DNA from: Solenopsis invicta
Taxonomy: Eukaryota; Arthropoda; Insecta; Hymenoptera; Formicidae
Direction of reading: 5' to 3'
Length of the DNA stretch: 64,000 nt
NCBI RefSeq assembly: GCF_016802725.1
Contig: NC_052668.1
Span: forward strand, 16,349,001-16,413,000
This document shows positions 50,101-58,240 of the stretch, piece after piece (position 1 is the stretch's first letter; each line of letters opens with the position of its first letter). A model generated the notes under the pieces. The model was not told the DNA's origin and did not search any database. It saw nothing but the letters and a program-made list of their open reading frames with translations. Both the position numbers and the translations under genes were made by a program.

Positions 50101-53100
50101 ACTCGACGTATCGGTAGCCGAGCGACGGCGGAGACGACCGAGCGCCGGCGAGCGACGTCACGGCCGCTCGGCGGCGTTCGGTCGTCTCCGCCGCCGATCG
50201 GCTGACACGTCGAGTCTCCGTGCCGGCCGGCACTGCGCATTGTTGGCTGACTCGGCTGACCGCTGCTGCGCAGTACTATTATACTGTGGCGTAGTGGTAC
50301 GACTGGTACCGTTATCGGAGCACAGTCCCCGCTGGTGCTGCCATCGCCATATTGGTTTCAATTCTACCAGACGTACGCGTACGCGGTATGATTCTCGTGT
50401 TTCGAATTGTACGGAGAATAATGAGAGTGTAGGATCGAATATGGGATAGCGGTTTTGATACGTGGTGTCGTGCGTACAAACGATCGTACTCCTTCGTGCG
50501 ACGTTGCGTACTTTTTGCGTCGTTTCAAGTAGAGCTTTCACAGGCACGCATTCGCTCGAGTGTAACGAAAGAACGAGCAAGGACGAATTAGAATACTGTG
50601 AATATTGAATGCGAGCTACAAGTTATCGTGCGATATTAAAATTCTTGATCGGGAACGAATCATTTCGACTTTGTCCGTAGTATCTAGGTGAAGATTCATT
50701 CGAACGACACTCGTCACTGACTCAGCCTAGTCGTGTAACATCGCACGTTAACGAGGGGATAGCATCCATGGAGCAGCTCGGTAAGTTTATTATTTGATTA
50801 ATTACTACATAGGCCAGTGTTTATAAATTTCGTACGTAATTTCCGAAAGTAGTTAGGTGTGATCTTATTCCTTCTTCATACAGCACACGATCGAAATTTT
50901 GGGATCTTTTAAATCCAGTGTGACGTTAATAAAAAATAATAAAAAAAACCATTCTATTAAAAAAAGAATTTTAATTTAAGAGAATAATTTCCTCTGTGTA
51001 TCAATAAAATCCTATAAAAATCTATGATTTTTAAAAATAAAAAATAAATTTCCTACAAATTCCAGATTTTCCCAGTAGGAAATATCCTATTGAATAATTA
51101 CACCAAATTCAATAATCAAAAGATACAATCTCTTAATCAATAAGAGATCAATAAGATATTGCTTGAGCATTAAATTTGATGCAATTGTAATGTTCAATTA
51201 TTAAATTTGATGCGACTTTATGAATAAGTGATTAGATAGGATTCGAATTGCAGATATCTTTATGTGATAAGTTTTGAGACACTTTACTTATTTACACAAA
51301 ATCGTAAACATGATAATTTTTGCATTATAATTGTAAAAAAATCTCAAAAAACCTTAGGTGCTCTCTACAGGCCAGATCACATAAATTACAAAATTGACAC
51401 CTCTAAATATCACATAAATTACAAAAAATGAATGAAATCTATTGGGAGACAACCATTTATAAGGCTGAGTATGAGATCCTTTTTCAGAAATAAAAGGACA
51501 GCAGAATCTGGAGTCTCCCTTAAAATTTGAGTTAAAAAACTAATTGGTAATGCAATAGAGTCTAATGAAAATGAATTTATCATGATTTTTTGAAAGCCTA
51601 GAAAAGTAAAAATACTTGAACTGGGTAAGAAAACCAAGACTGCAGGCGGAGAGAGTAAGAATAGGATTGCAAATGGAGTAATATGCATTTAGCGATATGG
51701 AAAGATTACAACTTTTTTTAAGAGAACAATTTCAAATAGATTTTTTTATAATTCCTATACGAAACGGTAACGTGAAAACAATAAATGGAAATAAATAAAA
51801 TAAAAATGATACGTCGAGCACGTACATGGCGCAGCTATCCAATTTTGCTCCTATGTTTACTATTGCTATCAAAAAGAAATCTGTGTTCGTGACACAGCTA
51901 GGCGCTGCTTTATCGTTTTCCGATCAAATTATCTTTCCATCGATCGATCGAGAACACGCGGAAGGCGGAGGGATCTTTTCACCGCACATCCAGTCCCTTT
52001 CAACTCGTAAAAAGCCTTTCGCAAAGACGTGGATGCGCGCATCCACGGGCTTCTGGAACGCGCTTGTTACAAGAATACGGCTCGCTTCTCTCCAACAAGT
52101 GGATAAAAGCTTCTATTCATGCTTTGGGTGGCCCTACCTTAAAAACTAGGTCATATTCATTATACGCATATCGCGTCGCGAACATACCGCGATAACTCCC
52201 AAAGGTATCTGTCAAGTAGCAATCGGCGCCTTTTAGTCAATCCCATTTTATACGATCACGGGCTTTTAGCTGTGGCCGCTCATTAAAGCGGTAATTATGC
52301 GGTAGCTATTCGCATTAAGTGCATTCTCCCGTATATCACAGTAAAAACGTACGGATAATATAGCTAACATAGGAGTAAAATTGAATCAAGTTCACAGATA
52401 TGACGCACGATGCATCATCATATATCTTACAAGTCGACGAATTAAGTACATGTTAAAAGAGTGGTTTAATTCAGAAATCATTGATTTTAAGAAAATCTTT
52501 GTCGAATTTTTAACACGAGTAAAAATGCTGCTTATTTCAAATGATTATATGTAAATATCGTTTTATATTATATAAAATTGTTGTTGGAACAATTAATTTA
52601 AAACTTAATGTGTTTCATTTTTCCTCTAAATTTGTTTAAATTTGTAAAACTGTAAATAAATTAGTGCAAATTATGTTTATCATTATTTTATAAATAGTAC
52701 AGAGAGTATTCCAAAATTGAAACACATGTAATTTTCTGTGCTAGATATCATGCAGTTATTATAAAAAATTTACAGAGAAAAAAAGTCTACAAGCGCGTGC
52801 TGCCTCTAATTCATGCGTAACTTACTGTTAGAATGTTCATTCATTAACTGTAAATTGTTCTCATTTAAAAATTGCTCAGACACAATTTTGGGCACGTTCT
52901 ACTGAAAGCTTGCAATGTTTGCATCATTTGTCCTTGTTTAATATTTGACAAACAACAAAAAAATGATTCCAAAAGCGTTGCAAGCGTTAAGTAGAACGTG
53001 CCCTTTGCTGTCAGTGGAAAAAAAATTTCTTCTAGCATAAAGTATATTTCATCTGCATGAATTCAGGAACATCCAATTACTGGCATTGTCTTATTAATAA

Positions 53101-55753
53101 ATTAATAAATTTCTTTTATCGATAAGTAATAGTACATATAGACTCACCTTGATCCAGCGTATTTTTTTACTTTGTTTATTTTTTCGCGCAGTTCTTTTTG
53201 TCGCAAGGCTACGAGAGTAGCCTCGTCATTTTCCCTTTCAGCGGTACTACGTTGCAACCCAGATGTAGCCAACACGCTTGCATTTTGCTCACGTAACATT
53301 AAAGATATAATCTAGCCGAGAAAATAATACTGTTATTTACGAGTTACAAGTTAACGAGTAATAAACAAATTCTTAGTAACAATATTTTTATAAAATCATA
53401 TTATGAAAATTTTCTTTTATAAAAATATAAAACTATATCAAAATAGGTTAAATAAATATATAATTAGTATGTTGCATGTACCTCTAAAATTTGCATATGA
53501 TATTGTTGTTCTTGATTGTTACTGACAATGAACAACAAAATATCCACTATGCCTGACGCATGAAACGCAAATAATACCTATAATCAAATTCCATATGTGA
53601 TTCAGAATAGCGTACAAAATAACATATTAGAAAAAAATATTTGTTTTAAGGAGGTATGATCCAGAAAACAGGATGCTGCAATCTGCTTAAAAATTATATA
53701 GAATGTTACTTAAAGCGAAATTAATATTATATTAAAATTTAAAACTATGTTCCTAAGAAAACAAAGTTTAAATAAGATATGGCATTTTATAATGAATGTA
53801 CTGAACGACTGATATATCACAATGTTATTTTTTATAATGCTTTGACATATGTAAAAATTACATGAATTGTTAGAGTAGCCATTTTATACATCCTTGCAAA
53901 ATTCCATTCAATTCATCATGTACTTTCTTTGTATACAAAAGAATGCTTACGAACTAGAGATAATTTTTAATGAACTAGAAAAATATAACGAAAATTTGGA
54001 AAAAATTTATTGAAAAAATAATTTTAAAAATTGTTACATAAATATTAATTAAAAAGTAAGATGTAAACTGTTCCAGATATAAGTACACACATTAAAATGA
54101 GATTGCATGTGGTGTAAGTATTGAAACAGCAAATTAGCTGTATATACATAAACAGTATGTAAAATCTTCTAAACAATTATCAAAATAATTTCATTAATTT
54201 AATTTTATGTTAAAGTTAAAACTAATAGTGATCTCATAAAATCAAAATACATCCTTAAATTTCAATAATTATATGCCCAATATTAGATCATTTTATGTTG
54301 ATCTGTATCGATCAAACCTCCTTAATGTTAACATAATAATTTACCTCATCATGAACAGTAGCATCATTATCGGCTCTTTTATCATTGTCATTAGGTGGCA
54401 CTTGTAATACATTTCTAATGAAAGCAAGTATTCTTTCAATTGTTAACTCATTTTCCTCGCCTCTTTCAGAACTATCCTATAAAATGAAAAAGTCATAACT
54501 AAAACCACCTGCTACAGGGACATAAAGAATTCTCTCACTTACAATATTAAGCAAATTTCCCAAACGACCAGCTACTACTGACCACACATTCTCATCAGCT
54601 AACGCTGCCTTATATTCTTGTAAATATGAAACAATTTGTTGATATAAACTATACGTCGTTTTCTCAGTTGGTATTTGTTCATTGTAAATCACAAACGCAG
54701 AGCTTGTTAAATTTATAAGTAATCTGTATAGAAGAAATAGATAAATAATATGTAGCTATGTCTTAACATCAAGCATGCAAGTCATAACATTCCATAGGGT
54801 AACTGTTACAATTACTGTTACTTCAAGCACATAGTGGCAATTGACAAGCTTAATTTGGAGGTCTTTTAAATTTATAATATTCTTTTTCATCATTATTCAA
54901 TAAAAATTTAAATAAAAAACAAGCTCAAAAAATCTCATTTAGATATGATGAAAAAAATAAAAAGATAAAGTATGAACCTATTACTGTCGATGTTCTGCCT
55001 CTTCCTCTGATTACTGGCATACATATATATATTAATAATATAGCCTTATTTATTGCCATATATTTAATTATATTCATATAATACTCTTAATTTAATATTA
55101 AACAATAATTTTTGACACATAAATGTTTCCATACATTTTAATGAAAGAAATAAAAATATAAGTTATCAAATCTATTGCCAATCAAATCCTGGATACTGCC
55201 TTTCCAATTATTACCACAAATACCTAATTATATCTCCATATTTATTGTTCATACTGTATTCAACACTATCATGCTTTTATTTTTCATGATAGTCTTAGTT
55301 TAACATTAAATCATTTTTAATACATAATAATTTCATGCTTTTGATTTTAATATTACAATTGATAAAAGTGACAATAATTGTAACAGTTGCCTATTTAACT
55401 CTACTGGTTCACTAATACATACCGTAGCAAAACATCCCAAAGTTCAGTATTCTCAACATGATACATAAGAATCTTTACGAGATCAGTCTGAAGTACTTTT
55501 GTTTGTCCAAGAAAACGTCTTATAGTATGGGTATCATCATCTCTTTTAAGATATCTAATGAGATCCTTTATGACATCTGTTGAAAAATTAATTATACATC
55601 AAGTATTATTGTACTTCATTTACAAATGTGTTATTTCAAAAATCAAGGTAAATCTTTACCTAAGCAATTGTTGTCTAAAAGATAGGTAGTTCCATCAAAA
55701 TATCCAATCGCAGAGCAAGTGGCAGTGAGTTCAGCAGAAAGGTAATCTGCCAT
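38085..55753 (-). CDS. timeout: timeout (TIMELESS family), N-terminal 14 coding exons, 3' part outside the window
   Basis: Joined minus-strand exons (high to low): 55753-55660, 55576-55423, 54723-54543, 54476-54345, 53577-53482, 53311-53148, 46909-46792, 46651-46389, 45721-45589, 45517-45363, 44398-44265, 44175-44025, 43910-43830, 38182-38085. They give 1954 nt, 651 codons plus one base, in one frame with GT-AG at every intron. Hallmarks of the family: LTATCSAIGYFDG near the start, HSRFGGTYVVQNMK, RTSALSVRLFLKEFC, the block around ALRFFMEFNRHYKF, VRESSKIIKSNIFYVPEYRE, and LLRAAR followed by WPENDCFGKVDI. Family role: partner of Tipin in the replication fork protection complex; insect timeout is also linked to chromosome integrity and light entrainment. 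Hymenoptera keep timeout but lack the Drosophila-type clock gene timeless, which also favours timeout here. The C-terminal TIMELESS_C region (site of the PARP1-binding part in vertebrates) is absent, presumably left of position 1. Confidence 0.95.
41201..41267. repeat. (GTC)n / (CGT)n trinucleotide microsatellite
   Basis: Run of GTC units with interruptions CCG and ATCCTC, in timeout intron 13. It produces Arg- or Ser-runs in translated frames that should not be read as protein. Confidence 0.95.
42728..42751. repeat. Perfect 11 bp inverted repeat with 2-base spacer (ACCGGTTCACC core)
   Basis: ACCGGTTCACC, CC, GGTGAACCGGT. Both arms carry the ACCGGTT/AACCGGT core that resembles Grainyhead/CP2 binding sites. 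It lies in a GC-richer stretch of timeout intron 13. Function as a regulatory site is inference. Confidence 0.55.
43830..43910 (-). CDS. timeout: timeout coding exon 13 (residues 592-619)
   Basis: Acceptor ATTTGTAG, donor GTGAGG. Reads ADAMKRIQKLMRQRNLEQAV then GLLRAAR, matching the family AMRRIQDCL...ALTLLRSAR helix pair. Ends in phase 2. Confidence 0.92.
44025..44175 (-). CDS. timeout: timeout coding exon 12 (residues 542-592)
   Basis: Acceptor AAACCAG after a poly-T run, donor GTACGT. Encodes PTQENVTTAPTLEERWDTIG and then VMVPFDATLDTPIDDQ. Ends in phase 2. The following 114-base intron is a multiple of three and has no stop in this frame. Confidence 0.88.
44265..44398 (-). CDS. timeout: timeout coding exon 11 (residues 497-542)
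   Basis: Acceptor CATCTTTTAG, donor GTAAGA. Reads QYLVDLVTTVHIFLKMLEQF followed by RHLVVQKAK and a Lys/Arg-rich run (KSKRTKTKKKK), as in the family LVVQNKQKKRRKKKK, a likely nuclear localisation signal. Ends in phase 1. Confidence 0.94.
44399..45362 (-). other. timeout: Timeout intron 10 (964 bp) with a GC-rich core
   Basis: 44.5-45.1 kb is unusually GC- and CpG-rich for an intron here and holds overlapping frames of up to 118 codons on the minus strand without recognisable domains. It may be a regulatory island. Confidence 0.6.
45363..45517 (-). CDS. timeout: timeout coding exon 10 (residues 446-497)
   Basis: Acceptor GCATTTTAG, donor GTGAGT. Reads ELLNNLMVMEKSRDDGVRES and continues into a SKIIKSNIFYVPEYRE segment, matching the family ELLATVNEM...SSRIIKNNIFYVMEYRELFL. 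Ends in phase 2. Confidence 0.95.
45589..45721 (-). CDS. timeout: timeout coding exon 9 (residues 401-445)
   Basis: Acceptor TTATCTAG, donor GTAGGA. Reads ETISTEVFYLVQRQIEQYYE and a later WSRRLHLALKAYQ, corresponding to the family SVRTFHFIEQNL...WARRMHLALKAYQ. Phase 0 at the end. Confidence 0.95.
45722..46388 (-). other. timeout: Timeout intron 8 (667 bp)
   Basis: Donor GTAAAT at 46388, acceptor TTATCTAG at 45722. Ordinary AT-rich sequence; nothing else seen. Confidence 0.85.
46389..46651 (-). CDS. timeout: timeout coding exon 8 (residues 314-401)
   Basis: Acceptor TTTTGTAACAG; donor chosen as AAG|GTAAAT at 46388 because the phase-2 end then joins exon 9 to give KYVSETIS, as in the family. 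Encodes a basic KRVKRRKDK stretch, then RTSALSVRLFLKEFCVEFL and the conserved block ending ALRFFMEFNRHYKF. An alternative donor GTAAGG six bases earlier would break the frame with exon 9. Confidence 0.95.
46792..46909 (-). CDS. timeout: timeout coding exon 7 (residues 274-313)
   Basis: Acceptor GATTATAG, donor GTAAAT. Completes the Arg codon and reads HSRFGGTYVVQNMKATGENQ, the highly conserved RHSRFGGTY motif of TIMELESS proteins, then HKPYQKIEALEF. Phase 0 at its end. It is separated from exon 6 by the 6.2 kb intron 6. Confidence 0.95.
47137..48808. mobile_element. 1.67 kb element with about 120 bp terminal inverted repeats in timeout intron 6
   Basis: Left arm 47137-47257 and right arm 48690-48808 are inverted copies with about nine differences in 120 positions by eye (roughly 92 percent). 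They begin GCTACTAAAAAGA and contain GAAGATTCAATCAATGGAA and AAATGACGAAGACGCACA. The interior (47258-48689) is AT-rich with no frame resembling a transposase, so the element is non-autonomous or decayed. No convincing target-site duplication flanks it. A simple inverted duplication remains possible. Confidence 0.7.
50051..50269. repeat. 219 bp imperfect palindrome, almost no loop
   Basis: The left arm starts GCAGCAGCGGTCAGC at 50051 and the right arm ends with its complement at 50260-50269. Matching runs through the arms include CGGCGGAGACGACCGA and GACTCGACGT, with centre near 50160 and an unpaired core of only about 8 bases. Arms differ by scattered substitutions and small indels, so it is an old, real structure and not an assembly fold-back. 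It is GC-rich, unlike the AT-rich foldbacks elsewhere. Confidence 0.85.
50768..50780 (+). CDS. Candidate first coding exon of an unidentified plus-strand gene inside timeout intron 6
   Basis: A good-context ATG (CATCC before, G after) begins MEQL plus one base and runs straight into GTAAGT at 50781. It is preceded by a leader-like stretch of over 150 bases at the edge of a CpG island (49.5-50.8 kb). The pattern is typical of a first coding exon. I could not find its next exon in the window, so the product is unknown; it would run antisense across the timeout 5' exons and probably beyond. Confidence 0.35.
52028..52047. repeat. Perfect 20 bp palindrome (CGTGGATGCG core)
   Basis: CGTGGATGCG followed immediately by its exact complement CGCATCCACG, in a GC-richer patch (51.8-52.35 kb) of timeout intron 6. 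No known site is assigned. Confidence 0.6.
52890..53003. mobile_element. 114 bp palindromic MITE
   Basis: Ends are inverted copies: GGGCACGTTCTACT then (A/T)AA(A/C)GCTTGCAA. The left end starts at 52890 and the right end closes with AGTAGAACGTGCCC at 53003. The arms continue as CATCATTT / AATGATT towards a short AT-rich loop. TTT flanks both sides, a possible 3-base duplication. It sits 145 bases downstream (in transcription sense) of timeout exon 6. Confidence 0.7.
53148..53311 (-). CDS. timeout: timeout coding exon 6 (residues 220-274)
   Basis: Acceptor CGGCTAG, donor GTGAGT. Starts IISLMLREQNASVLA (family EIVSLMFRDQNPEQLA) and ends in a charged coiled stretch (LRQKELREKINKVKKYAGS). Ends in phase 2. 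Confidence 0.94.
53482..53577 (-). CDS. timeout: timeout coding exon 5 (residues 188-219)
   Basis: Acceptor GATTATAG, donor GTACAT; 32 codons, phase 0 at both ends. Reads VLFAFHASGIVDILLFIVSN, matching the family LLWAIHLSGLDDLLLFLASS block. Confidence 0.94.
53578..54344 (-). other. timeout: Timeout intron 4 (767 bp)
   Basis: AT-rich, no embedded gene or repeat recognised. Confidence 0.85.
54345..54476 (-). CDS. timeout: timeout coding exon 4 (residues 144-187)
   Basis: Acceptor TTTATAG, donor GTAAAT; 44 codons, phase 0 at both ends. Contains LTIERILAFIRNVLQVP, the family block ILLLVRNILHVP, and then an acidic DNDKRADNDATVHDE linker. Confidence 0.94.
54543..54723 (-). CDS. timeout: timeout coding exon 3 (residues 83-143)
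   Basis: Acceptor ATACAG, donor GTAAGT. Reads LLINLTSSAFVIYNEQIP and a later YLQEYKAALADENVWSV, corresponding to the family LMVNLTQPA...YLQAYKEAF region. Ends in phase 0. The following 66-base intron is itself open in the exon frame up to its own terminal TAG. Confidence 0.93.
54724..55422 (-). other. timeout: Timeout intron 2 (699 bp)
   Basis: AT-rich. Two diverged same-strand copies of a roughly 55-base segment (about 55071-55130 and 55284-55340, sharing TCTTAxTTTAAxATTAAA) suggest an old tandem duplication. No gene. Confidence 0.75.
55423..55576 (-). CDS. timeout: timeout coding exon 2 (residues 32-83)
   Basis: Acceptor TTTTTCAACAG, donor GTATGT. Encodes DVIKDLIRYLKRDDD and a following LGQTKVLQTDLVKIL segment, the expected helical repeat part of the TIMELESS domain. 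Ends in phase 2 (CG of an Arg codon). Confidence 0.93.
55660..55753 (-). CDS. timeout: timeout coding exon 1 (residues 1-31)
   Basis: Begins with ATG at 55753-55751 and reads MADYLSAELTATCSAIGYFD, matching the conserved TIMELESS N-terminus (ELLATCSALGYLEG type). The donor GTAAAG follows at 55659; the exon ends in phase 1 within an Asp codon. No in-frame upstream ATG is needed. Confidence 0.93.
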
Positions 55754-56123
55754 TCTTGAACAATTTGTAGCGCAAAGTTTGCAGTATATAATATTTAGCC
55801 CTCAGATGATTTTTATATGCACTATATTTTTGTATGCTACAGCAACCAATGAATAACAACGTAAATTAATTTTGTTTTTAGTTTAATCGTTAATCTGTTA
55901 AAAATAACAATCAAGTAAAATCTGAAAATAACAAATATTGTTTATATTTATATTCTCTCGACCTCATAAAATGAGACTGTAAATAATTGAAAAAGGAAAT
56001 GATTCACTACTAATCTATTCCCAAATATACTATTTCAAAATTACTTGACAAAAAGAAACGCTGATCACAGCAAGTTTCTGTTCTCTCGAAATTAACGAGA
56101 CAATTTCTATTTCGAGTACTCAC

Positions 56124-56240
56124 CGAGAAGTCAGCTTAACAACAATTTCCTTGCATTTTACACTGGCGATCGGCGTCCAGCACTGTATCGAATTCGAGGT
56201 TAAGTCACGCCGTGGGCTAAAGCACGCGCGTGTGAAGTAA
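56124..56240 (-). promoter_or_regulatory. timeout: Probable timeout 5' UTR exon and promoter-proximal region
   Basis: On the minus strand the sequence ending CTTCTCG at 56124 is followed by a strong donor, GTGAGTAC (56123 down). The coding start lies about 370 bases further on, and a weaker acceptor (TTCAAG) sits directly before the ATG at 55753. This suggests a spliced leader. The upstream DNA (about 56.15-56.7 kb) is CpG-rich. The upper limit of the exon is only approximate, and no transcript evidence is available. Confidence 0.45.
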
Positions 56241-57540
56241 GCACTTCGCGTTTCTTGCGACAAAACACACACGCTCGCGCGAAACGGCACGAGAGACACG
56301 TCACGAAAAGCGTTAAGCTATCACTAACTTTCCCACGTCTGCGAGAAAACCAAGGCAATCGCACGCATGCATACCGTCAAACGCAACAGGTGAGAAAAGC
56401 GCGCGAACGGGGCGAATCAAGCGGACGACGCACGACGCTCGGTCATGTGACCGGTCGGTCGGCCGCGTTCGGCTTCTTCCGCCTGAGTTCAGACCGGTCG
56501 CGGCGGTATGTGCATTCGAAGTCGAACGGCGGAGCGTCAGGTAAATTATCGTTTGCATTTCATCGTTTAATATGTCGTGGTTTTTCGCGCTTGAAACAAA
56601 GCAGCCGTGTACGATTGACGCGAAGAAAGAGAAGACGTGCGAAATGCACGGACGCGCGGTAAGACCATGGTTACGATGGATGCATATTCCGACGAACTTT
56701 TCTGTTGCCGACGAGTTCGAAGCCGGATTGTTCGTCAGAAATAAGCGGTTATAGTAAATGCGTAGTTTGACGAAATGTAATCTTGTTGTCATTTTAAAGT
56801 TTGGTATTGCAAGAGCTCGAACCCTAGTAGCATAATTCATTGGCGCAATATTGGCTCACAATTAGTATTGCGCCAATGTATTTACATTGAGGATGCATTG
56901 GGTTCATTACTGCGTCAATGAATTTGTTAATATTGTGCCACCAGAGATGTCGCAACTATACAAGATGGTGGACATCGATTATTCGTACTTTCTGGAAAGT
57001 TCATTGTTAAAAAATTTAATCTTAGGAAAAGAAGAGATTAACAGAGACTCATAAGATTCAAAATCTAGAAAAATGTAATAAAAAAGGGCTAATGACCCGA
57101 GCTCGTTTTTAGTACTATAATATATAACAAGTCAGTATAATTATATTATAAGTAAATTAGTAATTATAAGTAATTATAAATAATTATAAAATATTTAACA
57201 ATATCTTGCAAACAATTAGAAAAATTATAGTAATTGCCTTTTCTTCTCTGTTAGTCAGAGTAGAGATGAAAAAAGTATTAATGTATTTTCGAATTTGGAG
57301 TTAAAAACCAAACAAAAAAATAATTTTTTTACAATAAAAATTACATTTTTATCAAAATATTTAAAAAAATAATACAATTTTTTAATATTTATTATTAAAA
57401 CGTTTGATATACGTTTGATACGTTATTTTAATTTTAGTAACGGTTATTATCTTTGCAAAGAATACTTTCTTAATAACAATTTTAAAATACACATTATTTA
57501 CTTGAAACAAGTAATACTTGCTTATAATAAACTTCTGTGT
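56241..57540. other. Region upstream of timeout, possible divergent promoter
   Basis: 56.25-56.75 kb is CpG-rich. On the plus strand, donors GTAAAT at 56541 and GTAAGA at 56661 each follow exon-like sequence; the latter follows a 29-codon frame beginning MSWFFALETK. A TCATGTGACC E-box-like word lies at 56443. From 56.95 kb the DNA is AT-rich. A divergent gene is possible but unproven. Confidence 0.3.
56838..56878. repeat. Inverted repeat CATTGGCGCAATA with 15-base loop, with degenerate further copies
   Basis: Perfect 13-base arms at 56838-56850 and 56866-56878. Related words (CTGCGTCAATG, ATTGTGCC) follow to about 56942, suggesting a small cluster of diverged copies just upstream of the timeout promoter. 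Confidence 0.55.
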
Positions 57541-58240
57541 ACAAAATATGTATTTGAATTAAATAAATATTATTTATTTTAAATATTTTATAAGTTTATA
57601 TATCTGCAAATTTATCATAAGTTTTTCATATAATTTTATTAAATTTATTTAAGATATATCCCGAATCCTAATAATTTATTACTTCAATTAATCATAATAG
57701 ATTAAAACAAAAATTCTGTTTGCTTATTATTAGAATGGGGTAATTAGTTAAAAAGTAAATAACTTTGAATTTATCTTAGTTAATTTGAAATGACTTAATT
57801 TGTCACTTTAGTTTATTAACTCTTTTTCAAAATTAAAAATGTATCTATGTAAAAAGAAATATAAAAGAAAAAATACGTTTCCACATAAAAAATAAAATTT
57901 CTTCTTTGTTTTATAAATGTAATATAAATAAAATAATAACTTTGTTTGATGATTCATATTATAATTTTTTCAACAAATTTAATTTTAAAACATTACGACG
58001 AATCTCTAGTTTAACATGAATTCCTAATTGTTTTCCAAATTAATTTTTAATTTGATTTAATTAAATTCATTTAATATTAATGTAGTTTTTAATTGAGGTA
58101 GTTTTTCGTTTATGCAACTTTTAATGCATTTAAATTGATTTTACAAGCGATTAATTTTAATTTTATGATAAATTTGCAGATATATAAACTTGTAAAATAT
58201 TTAAAATAGGTAAAATTTACTTAATTTAATTACATATTTT
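57541..58240. mobile_element. About 700 bp AT-rich element with about 80 bp inverted ends
   Basis: Left 57541-57620 and right 58163-58240 are inverted copies. Shared runs include AAAATATGTA, TTTTAAATATTTTA and AAGTTTATATATCTGCAAAT. Weaker similarity continues outward. The interior is extremely AT-rich, with no coding frame and no clear target duplication. Confidence 0.6.

Larger units (their letters stand above)
49550..50780. promoter_or_regulatory. CpG-rich island in timeout intron 6, possible bidirectional promoter
   Basis: GC- and CpG-rich block in an otherwise AT-rich intron. On the plus side it ends in the candidate first exon at 50768. On the minus side, RC of 49.55-49.76 kb gives a 68-codon frame starting MVENSRTG and ending near a GTGAGT donor at about 49549. 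The minus frame might be an alternative timeout start or just leader sequence. The centre holds the 219 bp palindrome described separately. Confidence 0.35.
46910..53147 (-). other. timeout: Timeout intron 6 (6238 bp)
   Basis: Bounded by donor GTGAGT at 53147 and acceptor GATTATAG at 46910. Contains the 1.67 kb inverted-end element, the CpG island with the 219 bp palindrome and the candidate plus-strand first exon, a GC-richer patch at 51.8-52.35 kb and the 114 bp MITE. Confidence 0.85.

Noticed and set aside
51826..52149. 107-codon plus-strand frame in timeout intron 6
   Set aside because: No recognisable domain; considered as a second exon for the 50768 start but no acceptor in the right phase was convincing.
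56255..56840. Overlapping 135- and 175-codon frames on opposite strands
   Set aside because: Basic, low-complexity translations of a CpG-rich promoter region; no domain.
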